A stretch of 14,233 nt of DNA from an uncultured Eubacteriales bacterium. GTDB lineage: Bacteria > Bacillota > Clostridia > Oscillospirales > Acutalibacteraceae. Numbering within the stretch: position 1 is the first letter of the stretch; every line of letters begins with the position of its first letter. The notes beneath the pieces were generated by a model that was not told the origin of the DNA, did not search any database, and worked only from the letters and a program-made list of their open reading frames with translations. Positions 1 through 6,331 of this stretch are shown here, piece after piece. The DNA lies in contig CAKTTT010000046.1 of assembly GCA_934615635.1 (NCBI GenBank), positions 1 through 14,233 of the forward strand, given 5' to 3'. Both the position numbers and the translations under genes were made by a program.

Positions 1-14
1 GTTACAGCGCCTCC

Positions 15-43
15 AGTATAGCACACAAACAAATGTTTGTAAA
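15..43 (-). promoter_or_regulatory. Outward-reading promoter with LexA/DinR-like box
   Basis: On the minus strand a TTTACA -35 (38-43) and a TATACT -10 (15-20) are separated by exactly 17 nt, which is a strong sigma-A promoter reading leftwards out of the window. The spacer and -35 contain CAAACAAATGTTTG (26-39), which differs at one position from the Gram-positive LexA (DinR) operator CGAACRNRYGTTYG and is an almost perfect inverted repeat. A repressor bound here would block the promoter. The controlled gene lies outside the window; an SOS gene such as lexA is a guess. Promoter and box are seen in the sequence; LexA binding is inferred. Confidence 0.6.
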
Positions 44-149
44 TAAATATATTGTAATAAACGGGAAATTTCCCAATGCAACCAAAAAGTAATCCGACGA
101 TAAAAAAACTGGGTAAATAGTTTTTTGAAGCGGAGGAAAAGTAATAGAG
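44..149. other. Intergenic leader upstream of spoIVB
   Basis: This is an AT-rich non-coding stretch between the divergent promoter and the hairpin before spoIVB. It contains one perfect 12-bp palindrome, GGGAAATTTCCC (63-74), which could be an operator but matches nothing I can name. I looked for sigma-F/sigma-G type elements, expected because spoIVB of Bacillus is forespore-expressed, and found none I could defend. The short open frames here have no credible start site and look non-coding. Confidence 0.4.
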
Positions 150-173
150 GAATCCGGCTCGGATTCATTTTTT
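150..173 (+). terminator. Terminator-like hairpin just before spoIVB
   Basis: GAATCCG (150-156) pairs with CGGATTC (160-166) around a 3-nt GCT loop, and six T residues follow at 168-173. This has the form of an intrinsic terminator for plus-strand transcripts. It ends only about 18 nt before the spoIVB start codon, so it either terminates an upstream transcript or acts as an attenuator in the spoIVB leader. The 7-bp stem is short, so its efficiency is uncertain. Confidence 0.5.
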
Positions 174-191
174 GGAAAGAAGAGGGAAAAC

Positions 192-1421
192 ATGAAGCGT
201 TGTATTCATATAATATGCGGCGGTCTGACGCTGGCCTGCAGCCTGCTGATGGCCGCCATTGTCACGCTGGCCGGGCGGATGCCGGAGCAGTTCAACGTGG
301 TGGAGGGGAGCTCGCTCACTCTGCAAGGCGCGGTAAGCGTGGGAGCGCAGAGAACCGCCGAGGGCCGCTCGGTCAGCGCCGCCACGCTCGCCGCCGGAAG
401 CAGCTACACCGCCTCCCTGAAGCTGTTCGGCCTGTTCCCGGTCAAGGACGTCGCGGTCAAAGTGGTGGACGCTACCTCCGTCGTCCCCTGCGGCACGCCC
501 TTTGGCATCAAGATGTTCACCGACGGCGTGCTGGTGGTGGGAATGTCGGCGGTGGATACGCCCACCGGCTCCTATAATCCCGCGAAATCCTCCGGGATCA
601 AGGTGGGGGACGTCATCGTCAGCATAAACGGCGAAACGGTCTCCTCCACCGAGCAGGTCGCACAGAGGGTGGAGGAATCCGGCGGCAAAAGCCTGACCTT
701 CAAAATCCGCCGGGATAATATTCTCTTCGACGTGCAGTTCGTCCCCGCCAAATCTGTCAATGAAAACCGCTGGAAAGCCGGCTTGTGGGTGCGGGACAGC
801 TCCGCCGGCATCGGAACCCTGACCTTTTACAGCCCCTCCTCCCAGGTTTTCGCCGGGCTGGGCCATCCCGTCTGCGACGTGGATACCGGTGAGACGCTGC
901 CCCTCTCCTCGGGAGAAATCGTTCCGGCGAAAATCTACAGCGTCAATCGTGGCGTCAGCGGAACCCCCGGCGAGCTGAGAGGCGGTTTCGAAAAGGGCAC
1001 CCTGGGCAACCTCACCGTCAACGGTGAAACAGGCATATACGGTACCCTGAGCAACCTGCCGACGCTGAACGATCCGGTACCCGTGGCGATGAAACAGCAG
1101 GTCAAATCCGGATCCGCCCAGGTTCTCACCACCATCGACGGCACCACCCCCAAGCTATACGATATCCGCATAGACCAGGTGCGGTATAACGATTCCTCCC
1201 CTACCCGCAACATGGTCATCGTCATCACCGATCAGGAGCTTCTGGACAAGACGGGCGGCATCGTGCAGGGAATGAGCGGCTCCCCCATCCTGCAGGATGG
1301 CAAGCTGATCGGCGCCGTCACCCATGTGTTTGTCAACGACCCCACCAAGGGCTTTGCCATTTTTGCGGAGAATATGCTGAAAACGGCGGAAACCGTCGCC
1401 CAACAGAATAGGGCCGCATAA
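192..1421 (+). CDS. spoIVB: SpoIVB sporulation serine peptidase
   Basis: SpoIVB is the signalling serine protease (peptidase family S55) made in the forespore; in Bacillus it triggers processing of pro-sigma-K across the intermembrane space. The 409-residue product is close to the usual length. Residues about 6-27 form a hydrophobic signal/anchor segment. A PDZ domain lies at about 110-185 (GIKVGDVIVSINGE at 135-148). The protease part follows, with a candidate catalytic His225 in AGLGHP and the active serine in QGMSGSP (Ser362 by alignment with the GDSGGP-type nucleophile). The ATG is preceded by a GAGGG SD at 183-187. It lies upstream of spo0A on the same strand, the arrangement conserved in endospore formers. 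No break or missing motif is seen, so the identification is firm. Confidence 0.96.
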   Translation: MKRCIHIICGGLTLACSLLMAAIVTLAGRMPEQFNVVEGSSLTLQGAVSVGAQRTAEGRSVSAATLAAGSSYTASLKLFGLFPVKDVAVKVVDATSVVPCGTPFGIKMFTDGVLVVGMSAVDTPTGSYNPAKSSGIKVGDVIVSINGETVSSTEQVAQRVEESGGKSLTFKIRRDNILFDVQFVPAKSVNENRWKAGLWVRDSSAGIGTLTFYSPSSQVFAGLGHPVCDVDTGETLPLSSGEIVPAKIYSVNRGVSGTPGELRGGFEKGTLGNLTVNGETGIYGTLSNLPTLNDPVPVAMKQQVKSGSAQVLTTIDGTTPKLYDIRIDQVRYNDSSPTRNMVIVITDQELLDKTGGIVQGMSGSPILQDGKLIGAVTHVFVNDPTKGFAIFAENMLKTAETVAQQNRAA

Positions 1422-1428
1422 CCCTTGT

Positions 1429-1437
1429 TTTGTCAAA
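1429..1437 (+). promoter_or_regulatory. Candidate 0A-box upstream of spo0A
   Basis: TTTGTCAAA at 1429-1437 fits the TTTGTCRAA form of the Spo0A binding site. It lies 8 nt after the spoIVB stop codon and about 70 nt upstream of the proposed -35 of spo0A. In Bacillus subtilis spo0A is autoregulated through 0A-boxes in its own promoter region, so the position makes sense. A 9-nt site can occur by chance and only one copy is seen. Confidence 0.4.
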
Positions 1438-1505
1438 TTTCGCTTTTCTTTTTCGATGACACCCTATATTTTCTCCCAAAATCAAAAAAAACATCTTCCA
1501 AACCG

Positions 1506-1534
1506 TTGCAAAATTTTCCATTTTATGGTAATCT
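1506..1534 (+). promoter_or_regulatory. Sigma-A-type promoter of spo0A
   Basis: TTGCAA (1506-1511) and TAATCT (1529-1534) are separated by 17 nt, and a TG at 1526-1527 gives an extended -10. Transcription would start near 1541, leaving a short leader with the GGAGGG SD at 1556-1561. The region before it (1438-1505) is AT-rich and holds no other feature I recognise. No sigma-H promoter, present in Bacillus spo0A, was identified. Confidence 0.5.
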
Positions 1535-1567
1535 CTTTCTGCCAAGTAATAAATCGGAGGGTTTGCA

Positions 1568-2347
1568 GTGGAAAAGAAGATTAAGGTACTTTTAGCAGAC
1601 AATAGCGAATATTTCGGCGTTCCCTGCGCGACGACGATGCGTTCCCACAGTCTGGATGTCCAGATGACGGAAAAGGATGGACGCCGGGTGGTGGAAACCG
1701 TCGCGCAGACAAGACCGGATGTGGTGATCATGGATTTTTTTCTGCCCGGCCTGGATGCCATCGGCGTCATAAAGGGTATACAAGGACTGCATCTGCCGCA
1801 AAAGCCGCAGATCATGATCATGTCGGGCTTCGATAATCCCACCTTGGAGCGGGAGGCGCTGCTGGCCGGCGCGGATTATTATTTTCTCAAACCCTTCGAT
1901 GCGGACGAAATGGCCGAACGGATTCTTCTTCTCTGCAAAAAGAGCCGGATGCCGGAGCCGGTCCACCGGCCGGCCGCTGCTCCGACAAGCGGCGGAAGCC
2001 TGGAAATCCAGGTAACGGAAATCATCCATCAAATCGGGGTTCCCGCCCACATCAAAGGGTATCAGTATCTGCGGGATGCCATCCTGATGGCCATTGAGGA
2101 CGATGATATCATCAACGCAGTAACCAAACGGCTCTATCCCGCCGTCGCCAAAAAGCATGGCACCACCTCCTCCCGGGTGGAACGGGCCATCCGCCACGCC
2201 ATAGAGGTCGCCTGGGACCGGGGAGACGTGGATGTGCTCAATTCCTATTTCGGCTATACCATACACAACGGCCGGGGCAAGCCTACCAACTCGGAATTCA
2301 TCGCTATGATCAGCGATAAATTCCGCCTGCAATTGAAAATCGGATAG
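1568..2347 (+). CDS. spo0A: Spo0A, master regulator of sporulation
   Basis: Spo0A is the response regulator that, once phosphorylated, commits the cell to sporulation by binding 0A-boxes. The 259-residue product has a receiver domain (about 4-122) with phosphoacceptor Asp56 in VVIMDFFLPG, Ser86 as the switch Ser/Thr and Lys108 in FLKPF. A short Pro/Ala linker (about 127-143) follows, then the Spo0A-specific DNA-binding domain (about 145-259) with the near-invariant recognition segment SSRVERAIRHAIEVAW (201-216). The acidic pocket reads ADN (Asp11-Asn12), whereas Bacillus has two aspartates, so one Mg-binding acid is an Asn. The start is GTG, set by the GGAGGG SD 6 nt upstream. The stop is TAG, followed at once by a strong terminator. 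The call is certain. Confidence 0.97.
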   Translation: MEKKIKVLLADNSEYFGVPCATTMRSHSLDVQMTEKDGRRVVETVAQTRPDVVIMDFFLPGLDAIGVIKGIQGLHLPQKPQIMIMSGFDNPTLEREALLAGADYYFLKPFDADEMAERILLLCKKSRMPEPVHRPAAAPTSGGSLEIQVTEIIHQIGVPAHIKGYQYLRDAILMAIEDDDIINAVTKRLYPAVAKKHGTTSSRVERAIRHAIEVAWDRGDVDVLNSYFGYTIHNGRGKPTNSEFIAMISDKFRLQLKIG

Positions 2348-2350
2348 ATC

Positions 2351-2386
2351 CAAGGCCGCCGGAATTACCGGCGGTCTTGATTTTAT
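2351..2386 (+). terminator. Intrinsic terminator of spo0A
   Basis: A 12-bp stem (2351-2362 with 2368-2379, one G-T pair, core GGCCGCCGG) with an AATTA loop begins 4 nt after the spo0A stop codon and is followed by ATTTTATT. This is a classic rho-independent terminator and separates spo0A from the next small gene. Confidence 0.85.
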
Positions 2387-2390
2387 TCGC

Positions 2391-2419
2391 TTGTTTTTCA
2401 GCGATCATTGAGATATACT
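2391..2419 (+). promoter_or_regulatory. Promoter of the small gene at 2447
   Basis: TTGTTT (2391-2396) and TATACT (2414-2419) are spaced by 17 nt, which predicts a start near 2426. The SD GGAAGGAG follows at 2429-2436. The element starts directly after the spo0A terminator, so it provides a separate transcript for the small gene downstream. Confidence 0.55.
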
Positions 2420-2446
2420 GAAGGGGCGGGAAGGAGCTGTGGAAGG

Positions 2447-2800
2447 ATGGATATTCAGGCTCATGGATAGGCAGACTGCCGGCATTTTCTGGAAGTACTG
2501 AATACCGGCGCGTATGTTGTGAATTGCAAGTTTACCCATCAATTCACCGATGATCTGCTTGAGATGGATATCAACATGAGAGACGGCTCCCACAACTTGG
2601 CGGAAAACGCGGTGATCGTGACGGATTGCGAGCTGGTGGAAGCGATCGCCCCCGCCAGCCTGACCGCTTATCTGCTGTGGCTGGGAAGTCTTTCCGGTCA
2701 TGATACGGCCCTTCCGCGGTACCGGCTGCTGGAAATATTTCCTCTTCCACCGGCGCTATACGCCGAGATCCGCCGGCTGCTAGACAATATCCTCACATAA
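2447..2800 (+). pseudogene. Small unknown gene interrupted by in-frame TAG
   Basis: I do not recognise this product. The reading frame from ATG 2447 runs 118 codons to TAA at 2798-2800 but has an in-frame TAG at 2468-2470 (codon 8). Downstream of the TAG the frame keeps coding-like codon choice from the first codon on (product begins ADCRHFLEVLNTGAYVVN), before any good start codon. The first alternative start, GTG 2519, has no SD. The gene is well equipped: promoter at 2391-2419, SD about 10 nt before ATG 2447, terminator at 2805-2840. The product would be a small soluble acidic protein of about 110-117 residues with no membrane segment. The simplest reading is a recent nonsense mutation or a sequencing error. 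Readthrough or a start at GTG 2519 (93 residues) is possible. Confidence 0.5.
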
Positions 2801-2804
2801 AAGG

Positions 2805-2840
2805 AACCGCCCCGTATCACCTTGGTACGGGGCGGTTTTT
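2805..2840. terminator. Bidirectional terminator between convergent genes
   Basis: AACCGCCCCGTA (2805-2816) pairs with TACGGGGCGGTT (2826-2837) around a 9-nt loop. On the plus strand it is followed by TTTTT (2836-2840), and on the minus strand by CCTTTTATG. It sits between the stop codons of two convergent genes (TAA ending at 2800 and the sulfatase TAA at 2839-2841), so it can end transcription from both sides. Confidence 0.85.
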
Positions 2841-4299
2841 ACCTGGATTCGAATTGAATATTCGGCCCATAGGGCGCCAGCGTCACCATGAAATAGGGGT
2901 TGACACAGGCGTCCGCGTGATCTCGGGCAAAGGTCCACAGCCTGCGGTACAGCTCCCGGACCACCTCGCGATATTCCGGCCGATACGCCACATTGACCAG
3001 CTCTCCCGGATCCTTCTGCAGATCGTACAGCTCGTCGTAATAATCAAAGCCGTTATAGATCAGGTGATAGCGGTCGGTCAGCACCGACCGCTGAATGCCG
3101 TACAGCTCGTTGCCGTTGGACTGGGTATAGATCTCCCTCCTCCAGTCCTCCGGCGGAACATCCTCCAGGAAGGGACGCAGACTGCGCCCGGAACAGGGAA
3201 AGGGTGCCAGGCCGGCGCAATCCGTCAGCGTCGGGGCGATGTCCACCAGGGAAACCGGCGCTTCCACCGTCCGGCCCGGATGGACGATGCCCTTCTTCCA
3301 CCACATCACCAGGGGGATATGATAGGCTCCCAGATAGCAGGGCAGCCCTTTGGCGAACAGGCCATGCTCGCCGCAGTAATCCCCGTGATCGGACAGATAC
3401 AGCACCAAGGTGTTGTCCAGCTTTCCGGTCCGTTCCAGAGCCTCCATAATCTCACCGAAAAGCGCGTCCTCATAGCTGCAGAAGGCCAGATACGCCCGGA
3501 TGGCCTGCTTCCATTCCCGCTCCGTCAGTACACCCATCTTTTCCCGCAACCGCCGATGCAGCCCCGGCTTGTTCTCGAATGCATCGTGGAAATTGTCCGG
3601 CAGGGAGATTTCCTCCTCCCGGTATAGATCCCAGAATTCCTGGGGCGGTATACAGGGCTCATGAGGCCCGGTCATCCCCACGAATTGGCACCAGGGCCGG
3701 TCCTCCGGCAGATCCTTTTCGATGACGGCCACCGCGTCCTCCATCACGTCCCGGTCCCCATAGGGGTTCTCGCTGACGCCGTACATACGGTAGACGGGAT
3801 AGCCCTCCCGCACGATTTCCCCTTCTCCCCGTTCCTTTACGGTGGTCACCTGGGGGCCGTAATGGCCCCAATCCCCCGTCTGAGGCCGGTTGGGAAACCG
3901 CCCCCGATAGGAGACCGCCTTTCCGTTGCCCGCTCCCATCTTCCAGCCGCGGTCCGCAGGGCTTTCCACAGCGGACACATGCCATTTGCCGGAATAATGC
4001 AGGGAGTAGCCCGCCCGTGCCAGAGCATCGGAAAAAAGCTCCACGCCGTCATAGAGGCCGCGGCTCAGGGCGTTGGAGACATCCACGTTGTTCCATACGC
4101 CGTGCTCCGAGGGATAGAGCCCGCTGAAAAAGGAAGCTCTGGCCGGACAGCAATGGGGCGCGGTGCAATACGTGCGGGTGAAGGCTACTCCCTCCATTGC
4201 CAGCCGGTCCACATGAGGCGTCCTGGCGCGGCGTAAGGGATACACCGTATCCGCCCGCTGATGATCGGTCATAAAAATCAGGATATTCGGTTTTTCCAT
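2839..4299 (-). CDS. Type I sulfatase, cytoplasmic, formylglycine-dependent
   Basis: This is a sulfatase (alkaline phosphatase superfamily) hydrolysing sulfate esters; the substrate cannot be told from sequence. At 486 residues it has normal length. Seen are the N-terminal metal site FMTDHQRAD (Asp12), the maturation motif HCCPARASFFSG, where Cys50 in C-x-P-x-R would become formylglycine, SGKWH (103-107), and the second metal/active-site block LSDHGDYCGEH (Asp304, His305) with Lys317 after it. The C-terminal part reads YDLQKDPGELVN, typical of the family. No signal peptide is present, so the enzyme should act in the cytoplasm on imported or internal substrate. A Cys-type sulfatase in an anaerobe needs a radical-SAM maturase (anSME), which is not in this window. 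The SD GGGAGAG lies 6 nt before the ATG. Choline-sulfatase or a phosphonate monoester hydrolase relative are alternatives. Confidence 0.9.
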   Translation of the reverse strand: MEKPNILIFMTDHQRADTVYPLRRARTPHVDRLAMEGVAFTRTYCTAPHCCPARASFFSGLYPSEHGVWNNVDVSNALSRGLYDGVELFSDALARAGYSLHYSGKWHVSAVESPADRGWKMGAGNGKAVSYRGRFPNRPQTGDWGHYGPQVTTVKERGEGEIVREGYPVYRMYGVSENPYGDRDVMEDAVAVIEKDLPEDRPWCQFVGMTGPHEPCIPPQEFWDLYREEEISLPDNFHDAFENKPGLHRRLREKMGVLTEREWKQAIRAYLAFCSYEDALFGEIMEALERTGKLDNTLVLYLSDHGDYCGEHGLFAKGLPCYLGAYHIPLVMWWKKGIVHPGRTVEAPVSLVDIAPTLTDCAGLAPFPCSGRSLRPFLEDVPPEDWRREIYTQSNGNELYGIQRSVLTDRYHLIYNGFDYYDELYDLQKDPGELVNVAYRPEYREVVRELYRRLWTFARDHADACVNPYFMVTLAPYGPNIQFESR

Positions 4300-4321
4300 C
4301 GCAAACTCTCCCTTAAGTGAG

Positions 4322-4352
4322 AAGCGGCCAATCCATAACAGATTGACCGCTT
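4322..4352. terminator. Hairpin between BMC operon and sulfatase
   Basis: AAGCGGCCAATC (4322-4333) pairs with GATTGACCGCTT (4341-4352), 11 of 12 positions matching, around a 7-nt loop. It lies between the end of the pduT-like gene (4398) and the sulfatase start (4299). On the minus strand no proper U-run follows (TCTCACTTAAG), so it may be a weak terminator, an attenuator or an RNA-stabilising structure rather than a clean end of the BMC operon. Confidence 0.4.
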
Positions 4353-4397
4353 ATTCTTATGCCATCAGGGAATAAAGGGCAGATACCGCCCCGCGTT

Positions 4398-4943
4398 TTA
4401 CAGATGCTCCCACAGATCCTTATGGGGCGACGCCATGACCGAGCTGCTGGCGAACAGCCCCTGATCCTTGGCGTAAAGGGAGCCGGCCTCCACCGCCGCG
4501 GTGACATCGCTGACTTCGCCGGTCAGCAGCACCATTCCCTTGCCGCCCATGCCGCGGGATACCCGCAGGTCGTAGATCTCCACCTTGGAGGTCTTGACCG
4601 CCGTATCCGCCGCCTTGATGGCGCTGGAGGCCGAGAAGGTCTCGATCACGCCCAGCGCGCCTTCCGCCTTGGCGTTCTGACCGCCCAGCAGCGCCCGGAC
4701 GACCGTTTCATCGATCCGGCCCATCAGCACCGCATCGATCACATACCGGCCGTAGGTATCCCGCACCCGCTCCAGAGAGGTCTGCACATCGGAGAGGGGA
4801 CCGGTAAGGATCATCTCATATTTGCCCGGACAGGACGGATGAGCCGAGACCAAACGGATATTGGCCGATTTCAGCGCGTCGTCGCAGGCCTCGATGCCCT
4901 TGGCTATGCTCCGAATCTCAATGACTCCAACTGCGTATAACAT
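4398..4943 (-). CDS. pduT: PduT-like tandem-BMC shell protein with Fe-S site
   Basis: This shell protein has two BMC domains in tandem (about 1-90 and 94-181) and should form pseudohexameric trimers (BMC-T). At 181 residues it matches PduT length. Cys38 in SAHPSCPGK corresponds to the cysteine of PduT, three copies of which hold a [4Fe-4S] cluster in the central pore; that role is known for Salmonella/Citrobacter PduT and inferred here. The second domain carries GVIETFSASSAIKAAD and the C-terminal ASPHKDLW typical of the family. It follows the pduS-like gene by 39 nt, and PduS is the known electron-transfer partner of PduT, so the pair probably passes electrons across the shell. The ATG is preceded by AAGGAAAGG at about 11 nt. 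It is the last BMC gene of the operon. Confidence 0.92.
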   Translation of the reverse strand: MLYAVGVIEIRSIAKGIEACDDALKSANIRLVSAHPSCPGKYEMILTGPLSDVQTSLERVRDTYGRYVIDAVLMGRIDETVVRALLGGQNAKAEGALGVIETFSASSAIKAADTAVKTSKVEIYDLRVSRGMGGKGMVLLTGEVSDVTAAVEAGSLYAKDQGLFASSSVMASPHKDLWEHL

Positions 4944-4982
4944 ATATCATCATGCCTTTCCTTGTCGTCTACTTCCGTCCGT

Positions 4983-6308
4983 TCATCTGCCGATGGTGAC
5001 GCTCTGCTCGTCCACGGCCAGCACCTTGCCGTCCATGGAGCTGTGAATCATCGCGGAAACGCCCTTGCCGGCCTGACCGATCACGTCGCCCTTCTTGACC
5101 GTATCCCCCACCTTCACCGTGGGAACGGCGGGAGCGCCCACATGCTGCCGCATGGGGAGGGTCACGAAGGTGGGCAGCCAGGCGCTGTCGTCCAGCGTGG
5201 GAACCCGGTCGAAGGGCGCCACGCCGATCCTGGTCTTGAAGCGTTCGTTGGGCAGGAGACGATAGTCCCGCTCCGGGCTGACCTTGACCGGCTCGCCCTT
5301 GTGCTGATAGCGCAGACCCTTCTTAGCCAGAATCCCCTTCATTTCCTGGAACACCCGTCGGGGGCTGAGCTCCTGACAGCAGGCGGCCAGCTCGCAGACG
5401 CCGCAGCCGCTGCAAAGGGTGGCGGTGACGAAATCCTCCGGATTTTCCTCCACGTGGTGGGTGGCGCTGCGCACCGCCCGATGAGGCTCCAGCGGATAGC
5501 CGATCAGCGCCCGGGGACACATCTCGGTGCAGAGGGTGCATTGGCAACAGGCGGAGGAAGCCCGGCTGAGCACCACGCGGTCGCTGCTCAACTTGCCGGC
5601 GATAATCGGCAGCTCCTTGGGCAGGATCAGCAGCCCCTTGGTGGTTTTGGTCACCACCGCGGTGTTGGGATCGATGATGCCGCCCATGGCGGGGCCGCCG
5701 TTGATCATCGCGCAGTCCTCCGGCACCTGGATGTCCAACCGTTTCAATAGCTGGGCGATGGGCGTGCCCACCGGCACCCGCAGCACATACGGCTCCCGGA
5801 CCTTGCCGCCGATGGTGATCCATTTTTCCGCCACCGGATAGCCGTGATCCACCGCCTGCTCCACATTGTACAAGGTTTCCACATTGAACACCAGCACGCC
5901 GGCGGTAATGGGCAGCGCGCCCGGCGTGACCACCCGGCGGAGCACCTCGTAGATCAGGATGATCTCATCGCCCATGGGATAAGCGTCCGGCAGCGCGTAA
6001 ACCTTTACATGCTCGGAGAGCTGCTGATCGTGCTGTATCCCCAGCCGCTCGGCCGTATGCTTTTTGACGCCTAGAAATCCCTTCTGGATTCCCGCGGCCT
6101 CCATCAGCACCTCCGCGCCGGTGAGCACCCGGTCCATATGTTTTTTCATCAGGAAATAATCCGTATACAGCAGGGGTTCGCATTCCGCGGCGTTGATAAT
6201 CAGCGTGTCCGCGCCCTCCGACAGCTTGATGGAGGAGGGGAACCCCGCGCCGCCGGCGCCTACGTCGCCGGAATCCGCCATCAGTTTCTTCAGTTCCTGG
6301 ATGTTCAT
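4983..6308 (-). CDS. pduS: PduS-like flavin/Fe-S oxidoreductase
   Basis: PduS is a flavoprotein with two Fe-S clusters, implicated in cobalamin reduction for PduO and in electron exchange through PduT. The 441-residue product has the Nqo1/RnfC-type N-terminus with GAGGAGFPSSIKL (18-30) and INAAECEPLLYTD (38-50), the flavin/nucleotide region. One ferredoxin-type cysteine set is CCQCTLCTEMCP (C254, C257, C260, C264 in C-x2-C-x2-C-x3-CP spacing). A second is LCSGCGVCELAACC (C299, C302, C305 and C310 or C311), where the usual final Cys-Pro is Cys-Cys. A barrel-sandwich (RnfC beta-barrel-like) domain ends the protein (about 385-441, VKVGDTVKKGDVIG). No membrane segments are seen. The SD is weak (GGGAAGTGGG). 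Position between the vertex protein and PduT fits PDU loci. Confidence 0.9.
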   Translation of the reverse strand: MNIQELKKLMADSGDVGAGGAGFPSSIKLSEGADTLIINAAECEPLLYTDYFLMKKHMDRVLTGAEVLMEAAGIQKGFLGVKKHTAERLGIQHDQQLSEHVKVYALPDAYPMGDEIILIYEVLRRVVTPGALPITAGVLVFNVETLYNVEQAVDHGYPVAEKWITIGGKVREPYVLRVPVGTPIAQLLKRLDIQVPEDCAMINGGPAMGGIIDPNTAVVTKTTKGLLILPKELPIIAGKLSSDRVVLSRASSACCQCTLCTEMCPRALIGYPLEPHRAVRSATHHVEENPEDFVTATLCSGCGVCELAACCQELSPRRVFQEMKGILAKKGLRYQHKGEPVKVSPERDYRLLPNERFKTRIGVAPFDRVPTLDDSAWLPTFVTLPMRQHVGAPAVPTVKVGDTVKKGDVIGQAGKGVSAMIHSSMDGKVLAVDEQSVTIGR

Positions 6309-6331
6309 TGAAAACCCACTTCCCGTAAAAA

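Noticed and set aside
63..74. Perfect palindrome GGGAAATTTCCC as an operator
   Set aside because: There is a single 12-bp copy with no promoter I can place next to it and no match to a regulator site I know; it is kept only as a remark.
2..193. Minus-strand 63-codon frame in the leftmost intergenic region
   Set aside because: It spans the outward promoter and the hairpin before spoIVB, has no SD, and its hydrophobic product resembles translated AT-rich non-coding DNA.
125..577. Plus-strand 150-codon frame overlapping spoIVB in another frame
   Set aside because: The start is a TTG inside a leader hairpin region, and the product has the Arg/Gly/His-rich look of an out-of-frame reading of spoIVB.
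2468..2470. Pyrrolysine insertion at the amber codon
   Set aside because: No pyl gene is visible and spo0A in the same window ends with TAG as a normal stop, so recoding is only a remote possibility.
2519..2800. Small gene starting at GTG 2519 as an intact 93-residue CDS
   Set aside because: No SD precedes this GTG, and coding-like sequence extends upstream in the same frame to the TAG at 2468, so the ATG 2447 frame with an in-frame stop explains the region better.
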